Below are positions 52,961 through 64,000 of a stretch of 64,000 bases of DNA, in pieces; positions within the stretch are counted from its first letter, which is position 1; each line of letters begins with the position of its first letter. The DNA lies in contig CM053154.1 of the NCBI GenBank assembly GCA_028571685.1, positions 4,563,501 through 4,627,500 of the forward strand, written 5' to 3'. This stretch comes from Heterohyrax brucei. Taxonomy: Eukaryota; Chordata; Mammalia; Hyracoidea; Procaviidae. The notes below the pieces were generated by a model that searched no databases, had not been told where the DNA came from, and saw only the letters and a list, made by a program, of their open reading frames with translations. The position numbers were made by a program, and so were the translations under genes.

Positions 52961-55240
52961 GACCTTCCCAAACGGCCGAGACCCAGCAATGCCTGAAAGT
53001 CTGGCCTCCCCCTGCTCTGCGCTTCTAATAGGAGTTCTGTTCCGGTCAGCACGGCTCAGCCCCTCTCAGCCCCTTTCCCGTGAAGAGGCCTGTGGGCTGC
53101 TATGGTGCCTGGAAAGTTCTCTCTCTCCTGCCTTTGCTGGGGCCTCGGGAGCCCTGACCCCGTGGCAAGCACTTCCTGGCTGGAGGTTTTAGGGCTCACA
53201 GGTCCAACCTGGTGTCAAAAGCGGGCCTGCCTTCTGTCTCAGGATGTTGGTTTTACTTCTCAAGTGTTTCCTGAATTTGTGAAAATTCTTTTTCTAGCTG
53301 CTTGCCTATAGTGCCTTAAATGCTCAAAAAATATTTACTTTTTTTTGAGAGAAAGCAGGGGGGGAGGTGGAAGAAAAACGGGGTGTCCAACTGAGCCAGA
53401 GGCAGAGAGAGGGAGAAGGGGGGGCTTGGCGGCTACTGCGGAGGGGCTGCCTCCGGGGGCCGGTTGCACTTTTGGAACAGGTCCCCGTCAGGCCGGGGTC
53501 AGCATCTTTTACCTCTTTTTTCCATTATTCACTCAAAGTATTGATGTGATGTTTGAGCTATTTAAAAGCCAGCTGCCTTGTTCATTGCAGATATTTTTCC
53601 TGCTATGATTGGATGTGGTAATAGCTGGCCTGTGTATCGTCTTTCACAAAATCTAGGCTTTCAGGGCCTCAGTCTTCAACTGATATCAATCAAAATTTAT
53701 GCAATTCAAAATCCATATGTATAGAGTCCCAGTTCACCTCATTTAATGATAACAGTAAACCACACGTTGTGTACATGTCTGAAACACTTTCCTCATTCCT
53801 GACTGCATTAACCCTAGAGGCAGGCAGCTCTGCACGGCTCGCCCACCACCCCAACCGCCCCACCGCCCCACCGAGCGGCAAAACACATTGATTGAAACTT
53901 GCTAACAACAGAAATCCTGAATAATAAAACGGCCAACCAGGTAAATGCAAACTAATAAAATAAGGAGAGTGTCAATAATGTTCGAAGACATATGTTAACG
54001 TAAACAGCCTAAACAGGCCAAGGAGGTTGCAGACAGCAGTTAATCCAGATGCACAGACTGTATCTTATTAACCATCTGAAAATGAATCTTTACGCAAAAT
54101 AGACATGGTGGCCAGCAGAAAATAAGCATCCCATCTGGCGAGGTCTCTCCTGGAGTTAGTGGAAGGAAACCTCTCCTCTCACCCCAAAACACGCCAGCTC
54201 CAGACATGGGCCTGTTGTTTCTGTACTTGTGCCTGGAGCACAGGGTGGGGGAGAGCGCAGGGAGAGGACCAGGCGGGTCGCCAGGAAACCAGCCCACTAT
54301 TGTAATACCTTCATCCCGGGTGGGGAAATGAAGGCAGGATTTTGGAGAGTTCATCTACGTTCACTCTGAGATGGGTTCCATCTAACATTTGGGGGTTTCC
54401 CCAAAAAACAGCTAGTGAGTCTGGGATCCAACCCACAGATGATACTTGGGTGTGACGTCCTCTCAGGACTGCTGGATTATGGTCGACTCCTTCTAAACCG
54501 TCCAGCTGTGTGTGCTCCTGCGGTGATGCAGTCCTTCCTATAACCTGTTTTTATCAAAAGTCAGAGTGGTACCTGTTCACTGCTGCTCCGTCTCGTTTGC
54601 CTCTGACAGGGTGCATTCGTTACTTCAGGTTTAATACACATCTCAAATAAGATTGGCTCCCACGGAAAAACATTAAAACACTTGGCAAAGAGAGAGCTGA
54701 ACATTGTCTTTAATTTGTTTTGGCAACTCTGAAAAACAGAGGTCGTTACACACGCGTCTCCTTTCCAGAAACATAACAATAAACAAATATTTTTAAAAAT
54801 TAGGACATATGTATATTTAAAGACACACACACAATGTCTTAGACACAGGGATGACGGGAGCCCAGGAGCACCTAGCCACCTGCAGTGTTGGGGGGCAGAG
54901 GGAGCACATGGATAGCATGGCCCAAAAGCTGAGACTCCGAGGTGTAGGCTCAGAAAGCGTTTCTTTTGGAAATCCTTAAAAACACAACAAGACATCAATT
55001 ATTCAGCATCAGCCTAAATTGCTTTCATTCTTCTGTAAACCAGCTTTTCCCCAGCACCTACACGGATAGCCGTGTTCCTGGCATGCGCTGTTGAATGTTT
55101 GCATGAAAATTAGTACTGAAAACTTGAGCCCGTTTCTGTTCTGATGAATTGAAATCGGTCCCGCCGATGAGAAGGTGGGACAGCAGCCTGCTCAGGCATC
55201 TGTGTCTTCCTTCTCTGCCCCCCAGATGAGTCATGCCAGC
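52961..55240. other. Transposon-free unique sequence
   Basis: 53500-53730 ('tttgagctatttaaaagcca', 'aactgatatcaatcaaaatt') and 54640-54800 are AT-rich and enhancer-like. The rest is mixed. No exon or repeat recognised. Confidence 0.4.
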
Positions 55241-55249
55241 GCAGGAAAG

Positions 55250-56860
55250 CTGTTGACAAATTAATAGTTTAAGAAAATAAACTATGGTCATGTTTAACAC
55301 AGAGCAACTTTATCCTGATTAATTTGTGTTGGAGGCTCTCCAGCCCCCTTTGCAAAGCCCCGCGGTTTGTACCAACGTAATTTCCTAATATTTACAGGAG
55401 GAAAGCCTCAGGAGTTAAGCTCTGCCTCAGTGTGAGTTTTGTGGTTTGTAAAAAAGACAATAAAAATACAGAGAGGTAATTGTAAGCACATTTGGAAAAG
55501 AAAGGGAAAAAAGAAAGGATTTTTCTATCCTCCTTGCTCACCCCTATGAAAATCGGCAGTGTGTACAGTCACTCAGGAAGCAAAGCCAGCATTCGGCCAG
55601 GGAAGTTTGGAGTAATGTAACACCTAATACTTAACAATGTGTGCCTGCAACTGCCTGTAACAAGTGAGCAGAGCACCCACGGGTGGCCTTCCTCTGGATC
55701 TCAGCATCCTGCCACCATCCTGCCATGTGCTCTGCTGCCAGAGTACCTTGTCCTTTTCCGCCTGTATTTATATCGAATGTTACACACGTGTGTGACTGTC
55801 TGATTTAATAAATACAGGAAAAAAGAAAACTGCAGTTACAATGTGTTTCTTTGTTCTGAGCATATTAAAAAAAATAACCTTTGGTTTTAATGAGATTTTC
55901 CCCATCAGTTTACACAATTTTCCAGATGCAAAATGAGATTTTGGCTGTAAAATATTTTATCACATTGTCTTACACAATAAAGATTAGATGTTTTCTCTCT
56001 CTCAACTGCACTGCAATTATTTTTTAGTGTTTGCAAATCATAATATCATTTAAAAACCATATTTTATACCTCATCTAAAATACTTTTATGGCAGTATGAT
56101 GAAAAAAATAACATCTATTTAACTACTCTTTTTAAGTGGCTGTTATGTGTTTTAGTATAATTTCCCAGGAAAAAGGCACAGCTGAAAAGCTTAGCATTCC
56201 TTCAAAACACGTCTCCCAAGCAACATCTTTGCAAAAATCCCCAGAATTTAATTCTCCAGACTGGAATGCCCAGAGTGCCTGAATATAAAAATAGTAGCCT
56301 TGTCATTTCACATTCATTAAGTGTGAAACTCAGAAATTAATAATGTAAAAATATGCTTTTTAATTAGTCTTACATTCTGCCCAATGTACTTAAATGGGAT
56401 CAGCAGTTCCCTAATGATTTTTTTCTTAATAAAGTATTAGCCTGAGATGCACTGAGGTTGACAGGTATGATAAACTGGAAAGTACTTTTGGAGGCGTATG
56501 AATGATACCAAAATAGTACTCGCCCATTTAAATGTAATTAACATCAGGGAACAATATTACAAGAAGAGAAGCCGGTGAGATTTTTATTTCAGTTTTTTTT
56601 TCTTTCATTTCTTATTTTATGGGTAGTTTGATGATTGCAGTAGTGATTTTATAATTTAATTACCTTTGCTGAAAGCTAAGCTTTCACTAATAGCAGGTCA
56701 ACAGGATCATAAAGCAGTCCTCAAAAATATTAAAAAGAAAGTCAGTCCTTCTGGAAGGGCTTGTCAAGTGGAGTCCAGGCAGGTTGTAAGTCTGCCAGGG
56801 AAGTCTTTCCCTTGTGTACTGGGGACGATGGGGAAGAAAGCCTGTTTCCTGTCCTCTTAA
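55250..56860. promoter_or_regulatory. Long putative conserved non-coding block
   Basis: About 1.6 kb of AT-rich, low-CpG sequence has no recognisable transposon. Many TAAT, TTTAATTA and CATTCATTAA-type motifs occur ('ctttttaattagtcttacat', 'tttaaatgtaattaacatca', 'gacaggtatgataaactgg'). This is the most enhancer-like stretch of the window by texture. Conservation remains to be tested. Confidence 0.45.
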
Positions 56861-58420
56861 GAGATTTGATGGCAGAAATTACTGAAGCAAAAGAAGTCCT
56901 CCCCCCAAAACAGTGCATTGGATCAGCACATAAATATTAGCAGCCATCACTGGCTGGGAGAATCAAGTCCACTGCCATCTGATTATCTTTCATGTGCACC
57001 CCCAAAGGCAGCAGCAGCAGCTCGGAGCAGCCTCTACTGTTTTAAATCAGGAGATGAAAGATAACCTGTGCCCAACAACGGAAGGAAAATAGATTTCTAA
57101 ACACACTGGCAAGCTGTTGCTTTGTTTACACTAGGACTTCCTAAAACATCTCCAGCTGTCTGAATCCCAAACAATTGTCCCTTTCCACTCCCTCCATGAC
57201 CACAGTGACACCACATGTGAAACAAGACAAAACCCAAGGAATTCTTGAGTGTCTCCCTCACGAAAGAGGATGGACTGCAGAGTCAGGTTCCATTTCTACT
57301 CTGTGAGGACCCCTGGATGCCCGTGGGGCTTGCGTGCCACGTGTCAGGTGGGCATTCACAGACTCAAGAGGTCTTGGTCGGCCACTGACTGTACTTGTGC
57401 TTTCCTCGGTCCAAGAAGCCAATTCGAGTGTAAGCCCAGGCCGCGGTGGCCAGGCGTGGCACAGAGCTCAGGGACGAGCAGAGCCAGCCTAGACTGGCCG
57501 ACAACGCAGCACCCAGCCCTGCTCACGCTGACCGGCAGGGAAGCCTCCTTGTTGATACATTCCTTTGCATCCGCTGAGACTGACGCCAGTTCTCAAGATT
57601 TATTGGAATCTCTTACGGCGAAGACGCAGCGGCTGGCCGGGGAGAGGTTTGATTGCTGGAGAACATAATGGGATTCCTGTACCTTACCTGCTGATTCAAC
57701 TTAATCGGTTACCGAACATGTTTTCATCAGTATTTTTAGAAGATAAAAGGGAGAGAATGTAAATGGAGTGCATACTTTTATAATTTCTTAACACTTAGTT
57801 GAAGAAAATTCCAAGCAGAAGCCCTGTGAGGACAGGGTGCGTGCTTCCCTTGAGCCCGGGGGACCTCAGCCCTAGGCATTGGGCCCCAGGGCCAGCAGGG
57901 GCGGAACGAATGCCCAGGGAGTGCAAAGATGTCTCATAGCCTTTTCCATGTGTGGGGACCCTCCGTGCAGCCTCAGATCTGGCCCAAATGGTGACAGCTG
58001 TTACTTCCTTGGTATTTTCTGACATTAAATAACAATGCAGATAGGCTCGTCTGCTCTTCGGCCTCACCTCGTCCCTAAAAGGCCCAAACCAGGCTGCGGA
58101 GAGCCAAGCCTTTGTGAGATCGAGGGTTCAGCCCCATCTTCGCGGTCCTCAGCTGCAGAGTTCCCCGTCAGCGAGGGGCAGCTGAGGCCTCAGGCCTGAG
58201 GCTCCCCAACGTGGACGCCACCCCTGAGGCAGTTCTGATGGCCGACAAGTGTGCCTGAAAACCTGGGGCAGAGCCAACAGCGCGGTCTCGTCAGCGCGCA
58301 AGGTCTCTGTCACTAATAACACATTAGAAATGGTTTTCTGTCCTGGTGACTGGTTTTGCTTTATTGGACAGACACAGTAGTTGCATCAGCGTCATTGTTT
58401 CACTAGCATTATGAACTTAA
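56861..58420. other. Transposon-free unique sequence
   Basis: No repeats; moderately GC-rich after 57240. No coding exon supported. Confidence 0.4.
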
Positions 58421-58423
58421 AGT

Positions 58424-58427
58424 GTGT

Positions 58428-58463
<36 letters not shown>
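58424..58463. repeat. (CA)n microsatellite
   Basis: TGTGTGTACACACA passes into a CA run that abuts the SINE head at 58464. Confidence 0.97.
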
Positions 58464-58467
<4 letters not shown>

Positions 58468-58602
58468 ACCCTGGTGGCGTAGTGGTTAAATGCTACTTCT
58501 GCTAACCAAAAGGTCAACAGTTCAAATCTGCCAGGAGCTCCTTGGAAACTCTGTGGAGCAGTTCTACTCTGCCCTATAGGGTCTCTATGAGTCAGAATCA
58601 AA
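58464..58602 (+). mobile_element. AfroSINE at the end of a (CA)n array
   Basis: One of the best-preserved copies: 'ggaaaccctggtggcgtagt', 'aaggtcaacagttcaaatct', 'ctctatgagtcagaatcaaa'. The tail passes into AT/CA simple sequence. Confidence 0.97.
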
Positions 58603-58745
58603 CATATACATATATAGATATACACACATGTTTGATTATATATGTTTGATATATATATAATGTTTGATTATATGTGTTTGATACACATACACACAAACAC
58701 ATGCATGTATATAGTGTGTGTATACATATGTACATACATGTGTGG
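58603..58745. repeat. AT/CA-rich simple repeat with 'tgtttgatta' units
   Basis: ATATAC/TATATA sequence with four spaced copies of 'tgtttgat' (from about 58628 to 58680) and a terminal CA/TG-rich part. Confidence 0.85.
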
Positions 58746-58830
58746 CCACGTGTGTTCTTGAATTACACAGAATAAGTCACAAAAAGGTATTTTAATAATC
58801 TGTGACATTTGATAAAAGTTACTGAACTTA

Positions 58831-59011
58831 GAGGGGTGTGGAGAGGGTGGAGAGGAGGGGACAGGAGATTGTTAAGACGTTATGACATGTATAGAACAGA
58901 AAGGAAGAGTGCGCGGCCACCAGGCAAAGAGAACAGAGAGAGTAGCAGATAGGGCAGGCATGCAAATTTAAATTGGACTGCACACTTTCACTCAATCACA
59001 ATTAAAAAAAA
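58831..59011 (+). mobile_element. 5'-truncated L1 3' end with poly-A and perfect 17-bp TSD
   Basis: About 180 bases of L1 3' UTR (G-rich 'gagggtggagaggaggggac', then 'ggactgcacactttcactca' and a poly-A tail). The perfect repeat aaaagttactgaactta (58814-58830 and 59012-59028) flanks it. Standard target-primed reverse-transcription product. Confidence 0.88.
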
Positions 59012-59049
59012 AAAAGTTACTGAACTTAAACTTACTTTGACATTAACAG

Positions 59050-59160
59050 AGACAGTATGTTTAGGAGCTCAACTGCTCATTGAAAGGTTGGCAGCTCGAA
59101 TCTACCAGTCGCTCCCTAGAAACCCTATGGGACAGTTCTCTTCTGTCCTTTAGAGTCCCT
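59050..59160 (+). mobile_element. AfroSINE, 3' truncated or eroded
   Basis: 'aaaggttggcagctcgaatc', 'tagaaaccctatgggacagt' and 'tctgtcctttagagtccct' on the + strand. Confidence 0.88.
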
Positions 59161-60155
59161 CCCTCCTTTCCTCCCCCCCGTCCCACCTGTCTGCCTGGCT
59201 CCCTTCCCTGCTTTCACTTCCCTGTGTGAAGCTAACCCATCCTCTGCACCAAACTTCCTTGTCTTCTTGGAAAGCATGACTTGAACCTTCCTTCCAGGAG
59301 CTTCCTTTCTTTCCAGAATGAAGGAGCTTCCCCGTAGAGCCTCACCTTGTGGAAAGAGAATCAGGGTCTTCCCCGTGGTTTCATTGGTCCTGGTGGCCAG
59401 GCAGCACTTTCCTGGAGACCCCGAGGCCCAGGGTCACTGCATGGGCTGCCAGACCCACATCACCTACCCCTGGCTGACTCGTGGGCACTGCGCCCCTGTC
59501 CCCAGGCCCACCGGCAGAGCGTCTCAGGCAGGCTGTTTGTGGCCCTCCAACTACGAAGAGACAAGCGCACCCTCCCCTGCTCACGGGTCTACAAAGGACT
59601 CCAGTCTGCTCAAGTGTGAAATAAAGTCAGAGACGTCAATGGATACTCAGTGGCGACTCACTGGACACAAACCAGGGCAGCTATAGTATATGCACCACTG
59701 AAACCACGTAGCCTGCCGCTAAGGGACCCAGGACTCCCAACCCTGGGAAACGGAGCAGAGGCCACAGCACTGGGGATGTCCTTCCCCTCTGCTCAGCTGG
59801 CAACAACTCCCTTAGCAGACCTTCTTAATGGGCAATCCGTGCCCTGGCATTCGTGCAGGAGCTGGAGGGACTGCTTGTTTACCAGCTGGATGAAGAACAC
59901 GTTACCGGGTTAGGGACACAGGACCGAAGGGGCCTGGGGAGGCCCAGGACATGGGCGAAAGACAAGCCACTGCAAACGCGCCAGGCACACGACCTCCAAG
60001 GATCCGATTACCTGGAGTGTTTCCTGCAGTCCAGAGGACACCATAGCACAGAGCCAGGCTGAACTTGTGCAGCTGGTTCATTTCGGAGTGGATCCAGGAA
60101 GGTCCCTAAGCTTGGACTTCTCGTAGAGACCAAGTTCATTATCACTGTGTTGTAA
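59161..60155. other. GC-rich sequence without a recognised gene
   Basis: Short frames at 59318-59686 lack motifs and splice context. No repeat recognised. Confidence 0.4.
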
Positions 60156-60159
60156 TCTA

Positions 60160-60275
60160 GTGATGCAGAGGCCTGGTGACCTACTTTGGAAAAACCAGAC
60201 CTTGCAAAACCTGTGGGCACAGCTGTACCCTGACAGTCATGGCATCACCAGGAACCAGAGCCAGCTAGATGGCAG
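60160..60275 (+). mobile_element. AfroSINE long-subtype fragment
   Basis: 'atgcagaggcctggtgacct', 'cttgcaaaacctgtgggcac', 'agctgtaccctgacagtcat' match the long-subtype body; head missing. Confidence 0.78.
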
Positions 60276-60279
60276 AGGG

Positions 60280-61640
60280 TGTGGTCTGTGCTCCCGTGAC
60301 AGCACAATCGCTCCCAGAACTGTGTTTCAGCAGAGAACAGTCCCAGTCCTGGACTTCCTCCATTGTGTCTGCAAGATATCCCCACTTGGACAAGATGGGT
60401 ATGGTTTCAAGAATCCCCCTTAAGACCAGAGACCCAGCAGAGGTTGAGCAAGTTGAGACCTCTGGACGGGCGTCAGCACTTGCCTTCATGGTGCACGCTG
60501 GAGAGGACAGCAGCCAAGCAAGGTCTGAAGTCTGCCTTTCAAACGGAGACCAGAAGTTTACATCTCTGTCGTAGGGTAGACGACAGCCTTCTAGCTCCAG
60601 AGCTGTTAGGCAGACACCAGCTCAGTGTACAGACACACGGTTCTCTGCTGCATCACCTGCAGGAAGTCTTGTGCTTAAATTAGCAGAGTAGCTCTGTAGT
60701 GTCAGCAGAATGGGACACCCTGGGAACACCAGGGCCAGGAGAAGACTGTCCAGGAGGTGCCGCTGAAAGATTCCTAGCAACAGAGAGACTCGGCATTGCA
60801 AGCCCAGGGAACCTGACTCAGTTGCTGGCCGGATCGGGGCCACATTCTTCAGTCAGAGCATGACTGGCCTGGTGATTCGTCACGCTCCTAGAAAAACTCC
60901 GGAGTGACAGCAGCAGGTGGCGAAGGGAGCCAACAACAGGGATGTGGGCAGCTTCGCAGTGCTCCTCTTAGGAGTCCCTTCTCCCTGACTTCCAGTGTTC
61001 CAAGAGCCATACCCCCTCATCAAGTAGTCCTTTTTTCCACAGAAGAGACAAGTCCTATTTCCTATCCCAGTGGCCTCCGAGATCCATCCAGATTAAGGAC
61101 ATCTCCATTGGCTCGGGAATTCACTCCAGTGTCGCAGCCACCCGGTGAACAAACCCTCTGCCACGTGACCCTCGGTCTGCAGCGCCGACGGACGCACGTT
61201 CTCGCTGAGTGATGTCCGACAGTGGGCTGGCCCTGCTTCTAAGTTCCTTCTTCTCCAAAGCCCTTCCCTGATCGGGTTTGCCTACAGTTTGTCCACCTCA
61301 CCCCCACTACAAAACAGTGACTGATTCATTTAGTAAACATCTTTGCAGAACAAGTCCAAAATGCTACTTGGCAGAAGGAAAAAGGACCTTTCAGAAGGCC
61401 TTTCCTAATACCTGACCAGACACTTCCGCTAATGGACAGCAGATGGAGCTAAAAAAAAAAATCACCAGATAACAAACAGGAAAATGAGACACTTTCACCT
61501 AAAGTGAAAGGCTTTTCCAGATAGAAGTGGAACTCTTCTTTTTGCTTTAAGATGCCAGGAAATCTCACTGATGCTGAGCAGCAGCAAAGCAAGCCCCCCA
61601 GGTGTTCTTAGGAGTGAAAATGATCTTGCCCTTTTAACAG
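60280..61640. other. Sequence without a recognised gene
   Basis: Unique-looking DNA with no supported exon or repeat. Confidence 0.4.
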
Positions 61641-61644
61641 GGTA

Positions 61645-61800
61645 GATTATGTTTTTTTTATTTTTTTACTGTGATGAAGCTAAAGTTTACAACCCAAGTC
61701 AATTTTCCCTATAAAACGCTGAGCACCCGCCTCTCTGCAGCTTTATCTGCGCCCCTCACCCAGTGACAGCATGCCCTTCCTTTCCACTCTTCCAGTGTCC
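61645..61800 (-). mobile_element. Afrotherian L1 3' end, antisense
   Basis: The T-rich start (antisense poly-A) is followed by 'gaagctaaagtttacaaccc' and 'aagtcaattttccctataaa', then 'acagcatgcccttcctttcc'. This is the same order as the reverse of the L1 3' end. An eroded SINE-like piece ('caattaactgactcatggag') may follow at about 61890-61920. Confidence 0.7.
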
Positions 61801-61959
61801 ACTCGACAGTAGAGTTTTGAACACTTCTCATGCTGTGCTGCTCTGAGCACGCTCCAATACAACTGGCTAGGAGACCAAGTCTTTACCTACAATTAACTGA
61901 CTCATGGAGCCTCTATATCTCACAGCCCACACAAAGCATGCTATGCCTGTTAAAATTCC

Positions 61960-63280
61960 CATGCACACACAAACACACACACATGCGTGCACAAAATCTT
62001 TAAAGATTATTTTGAATTTTATATATATGCACATCTATGTATAAACCAGAAAGCCCACTCACACGTAGCACGCAAAACTTTGCACACCAAGCTGTGGGTC
62101 TTGTTCACACACACATGACAGGGAGGCGCTCACACAGAGGAAGGAGTAGAACTGGGTAAGTCAGTGTCCTCATGGAAAAGTGCACAGACCTAACTTGGAA
62201 ATCAGTATTCGCCCGCGTGACGGCAACACAAGAAAAGGATCCCGTGGCTGCTGCGAGCACTTGGAGATCCCGACCAGATCGCGGTCGTTGGATCTCATTT
62301 GCCCCACCGGTTCAGCCTCTTCTCGAAACTTAAATAAAATAGTTTTATTTTATCGAGAAAAGAAAGCAATCTCGAATTCCCTGGTAGAAACAGAAGGGAG
62401 CAGTCCTGTGTGGTGGCCACAGTGACGCTGTGCCTTCCAAGATCACAGGTTCCAGTTCCAGTTGATTGTCATCAGGCGACGTCTGGGAAGAGGGATTCCC
62501 AGGATGCAGATGGACAAATGCCAGTCTGGGCAAATTTGGTTCCATGAGTATTTACGTGGATCAGTAGCTGTCGGGTAGGGCCACATATTTGGTCCACTGT
62601 TAACTTGGATGAGACAGAGGGCACACCGGCCTCCACCAAGGAGGAGCCACGCTGCCAGCCAAAGCTGAGAGTTTAGGCTCAGGGTGTCGACTGGAGCAAT
62701 GAACAAGTATAAGTTGCTTCAAAATCAGCTTAAATGTGCATTTCCTGTCTTCCAGTTTCCAGCTGTAATGGGATTATGATGTCAGCAGAGGAGGGGAGCC
62801 GCCCACAGCTGCAGTTGGGGGCCGGGGGCACGCATCTGTTAAAACAGAGATCTAACGGCAATTCATTCTTACGATGTGTGTGAGGATTTCACAAGTTCAA
62901 GACTCCAACCTCACCAGGGACAAAGCACAGGTGGAGAATTTGTGTGGGAAGAGGCTCAGAGAAGAACATCCTAGGCTTTGTGTGTGGCCGGGACCCTCAT
63001 GTTCTCAGAGACAGCCATCTGGGTTTTCCGTTTTCACTGTTCTCCAGTGTTGTTACCAGCCTGAATATCCTAGGTGCCTGTGAGGCCATTCTGAACGAAG
63101 CCAGGAGAAGGGGTTGTTTGTGGGGTTTCCTAGTGGTGGCCAGGACTGGGGTCCATCAAGTCCTCTCTATGGGAAGAGTCATCGTCAGGTATGAGGAAGA
63201 GGACCCCGCTCCCAGAGTGCACCCCTGGGCTGGGCTCACAGACAGCCGGTGCCCCCGGACCCTGCAGCTACGCCATCTCT
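61960..63280. other. Sequence without a recognised gene
   Basis: Contains short CA-type stretches near 61960-61985. No exon or RNA gene supported. Confidence 0.4.
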
Positions 63281-63282
63281 AG

Positions 63283-63475
63283 GTGAGTGTTACAAATGGT
63301 TAACAGCTCAACTACCAGCCAACCAATGGGTGGTTAAAACCCACCCAGGGGCACCTCGGAAGACAGGCCTGGCAATCCACTTCTGAAAGATCACAGCCTT
63401 AAAATCCCCTTGGAACAGTTCTACTCCGAAACTCATGGGGTCGCCACAAGTCGGAATCAACACAATGAAGGTGAG
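63283..63475 (+). mobile_element. AfroSINE, long subtype
   Basis: Head 'gttacaaatggttaacagct', then 'ggaagacaggcctggcaatc', 'catggggtcgccacaagtcg' and tail 'gaatcaacacaatgaaggt'. Confidence 0.93.
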
Positions 63476-63765
63476 AACAGTAACCAGCTACATGCACGGA
63501 GGTCAGAAGCCACACGAAGCCCAGAGAAGAGGCTTCAGAAATATCTGTTTTAATTTTTATCTTCAGCCCTGTGTACTTCCGGGGTCAGACACTGGGATGG
63601 TAAGACACTAATTCATTTCTGAAGTGTTAGGTACTGGGATCTCTGTGAAATCCCTCTGTATCCCTGTAGTTTTGCACACGAAACTGGACATCTTATCCTC
63701 AAAGGGAGACAAACTGCCAAACTGTAAAACCACAAAAAATAAGAAAATTAGATAAAGACATCCCG
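63476..63765. other. Sequence without recognised features
   Basis: Unique-looking spacer between a SINE and an RTE 5' end. Confidence 0.4.
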
Positions 63766-63767
63766 CA

Positions 63768-64000
63768 TGCATCTGTCAGTTTGTCGTGCCGCAGGGGCTT
63801 GCGCGTTGCTGTGGCGCTGGAAGCCATGCCGCTGGTGTTCAGGGACCAGCAGGGTCGCCCGTGATGCACGGCCTTCGGCTGAGCCTCCAGACAAGACCAA
63901 CCAGTGGTCCGCTTTCTCTGGAAAGAATTAGCCGGTGAAAACCTTGTGACCAGCAGGAGAAGTGTCTGCACAGCGACGGAAGGCGGCAACCTCAAGTTGG
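63768..64000 (+). mobile_element. RTE-type LINE 5' end, cut by the window edge
   Basis: The 5' UTR start 'catctgtcagtttgtcgtgc' and the following 'gcgctggaagccatgccgct', 'ttagccggtgaaaaccttgt' match the 5' ends of the RTE copies at 29672 and 35571. The copy is well preserved and continues beyond the window. Confidence 0.93.

Noticed and set aside
1..64000. Endogenous retrovirus or viral insertion
   Set aside because: No LTR pair, primer-binding site or gag/pol/env-like frame was recognised. Very decayed solo LTRs cannot be excluded without a library search.

Overview
The window is nuclear DNA from a placental mammal of the superorder Afrotheria, most probably an elephant or another paenungulate. 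The main reason is its dispersed repeats. More than twenty copies or fragments of the tRNA-derived AfroSINE group occur on both strands, alongside several copies of the RTE-type LINE whose 3' tail those SINEs share. The L1 3' ends also look afrotherian. Species assignment is inference from remembered repeat families, because no alignment could be run. No protein-coding exon, pseudogene or non-coding RNA gene could be supported. The open reading frames are short, low-complexity or repeat-derived, so the window reads as intergenic or deeply intronic. Layout: 1-13 kb is mixed sequence with old L1 pieces, a 40-bp minisatellite, a GGAT-rich array inside an L1, an AT-rich putative regulatory block (7.6-8.6 kb), a 24-bp minisatellite built from CAGGTGAG units, and scattered SINEs. 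13-22 kb is GC-rich with few repeats. It holds three eroded SINEs at 17.3-17.9 kb and two quiet blocks that look like conserved non-coding sequence (19.6-19.9 and 20.4-21.0 kb). 22-46 kb is repeat-dense: L1 3' ends, a 22/23-bp alternating minisatellite, SINE stacks, one near-complete RTE with a nested SINE (29.7-33.2 kb), an internally deleted RTE (35.6-37.4 kb), further RTE 3' ends, a hAT-like MITE, and two fold-back mariner elements about 20 kb apart. A quiet block with a perfect hairpin interrupts this at 38.4-39.0 kb. 46.2-58.4 kb is strikingly free of young transposons. It contains a roughly 1-kb CpG island (51.96-52.96 kb) and long AT-rich stretches (51.1-51.9 and 55.2-56.9 kb). This is the pattern expected around a developmental regulator or a distal promoter. 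58.4-64 kb returns to repeats: a SINE inserted at a CA array, an L1 3' end with a 17-bp target-site duplication and poly-A tail, an antisense L1 3' end, and the 5' end of another RTE running off the window. Two items stand out. One is a pair of palindromic mariner-derived elements that share the same internal fold-back junction, which implies an amplified fold-back family. The other is the transposon-poor block with an orphan CpG island. Functional claims for the quiet blocks are inference and are marked as such.
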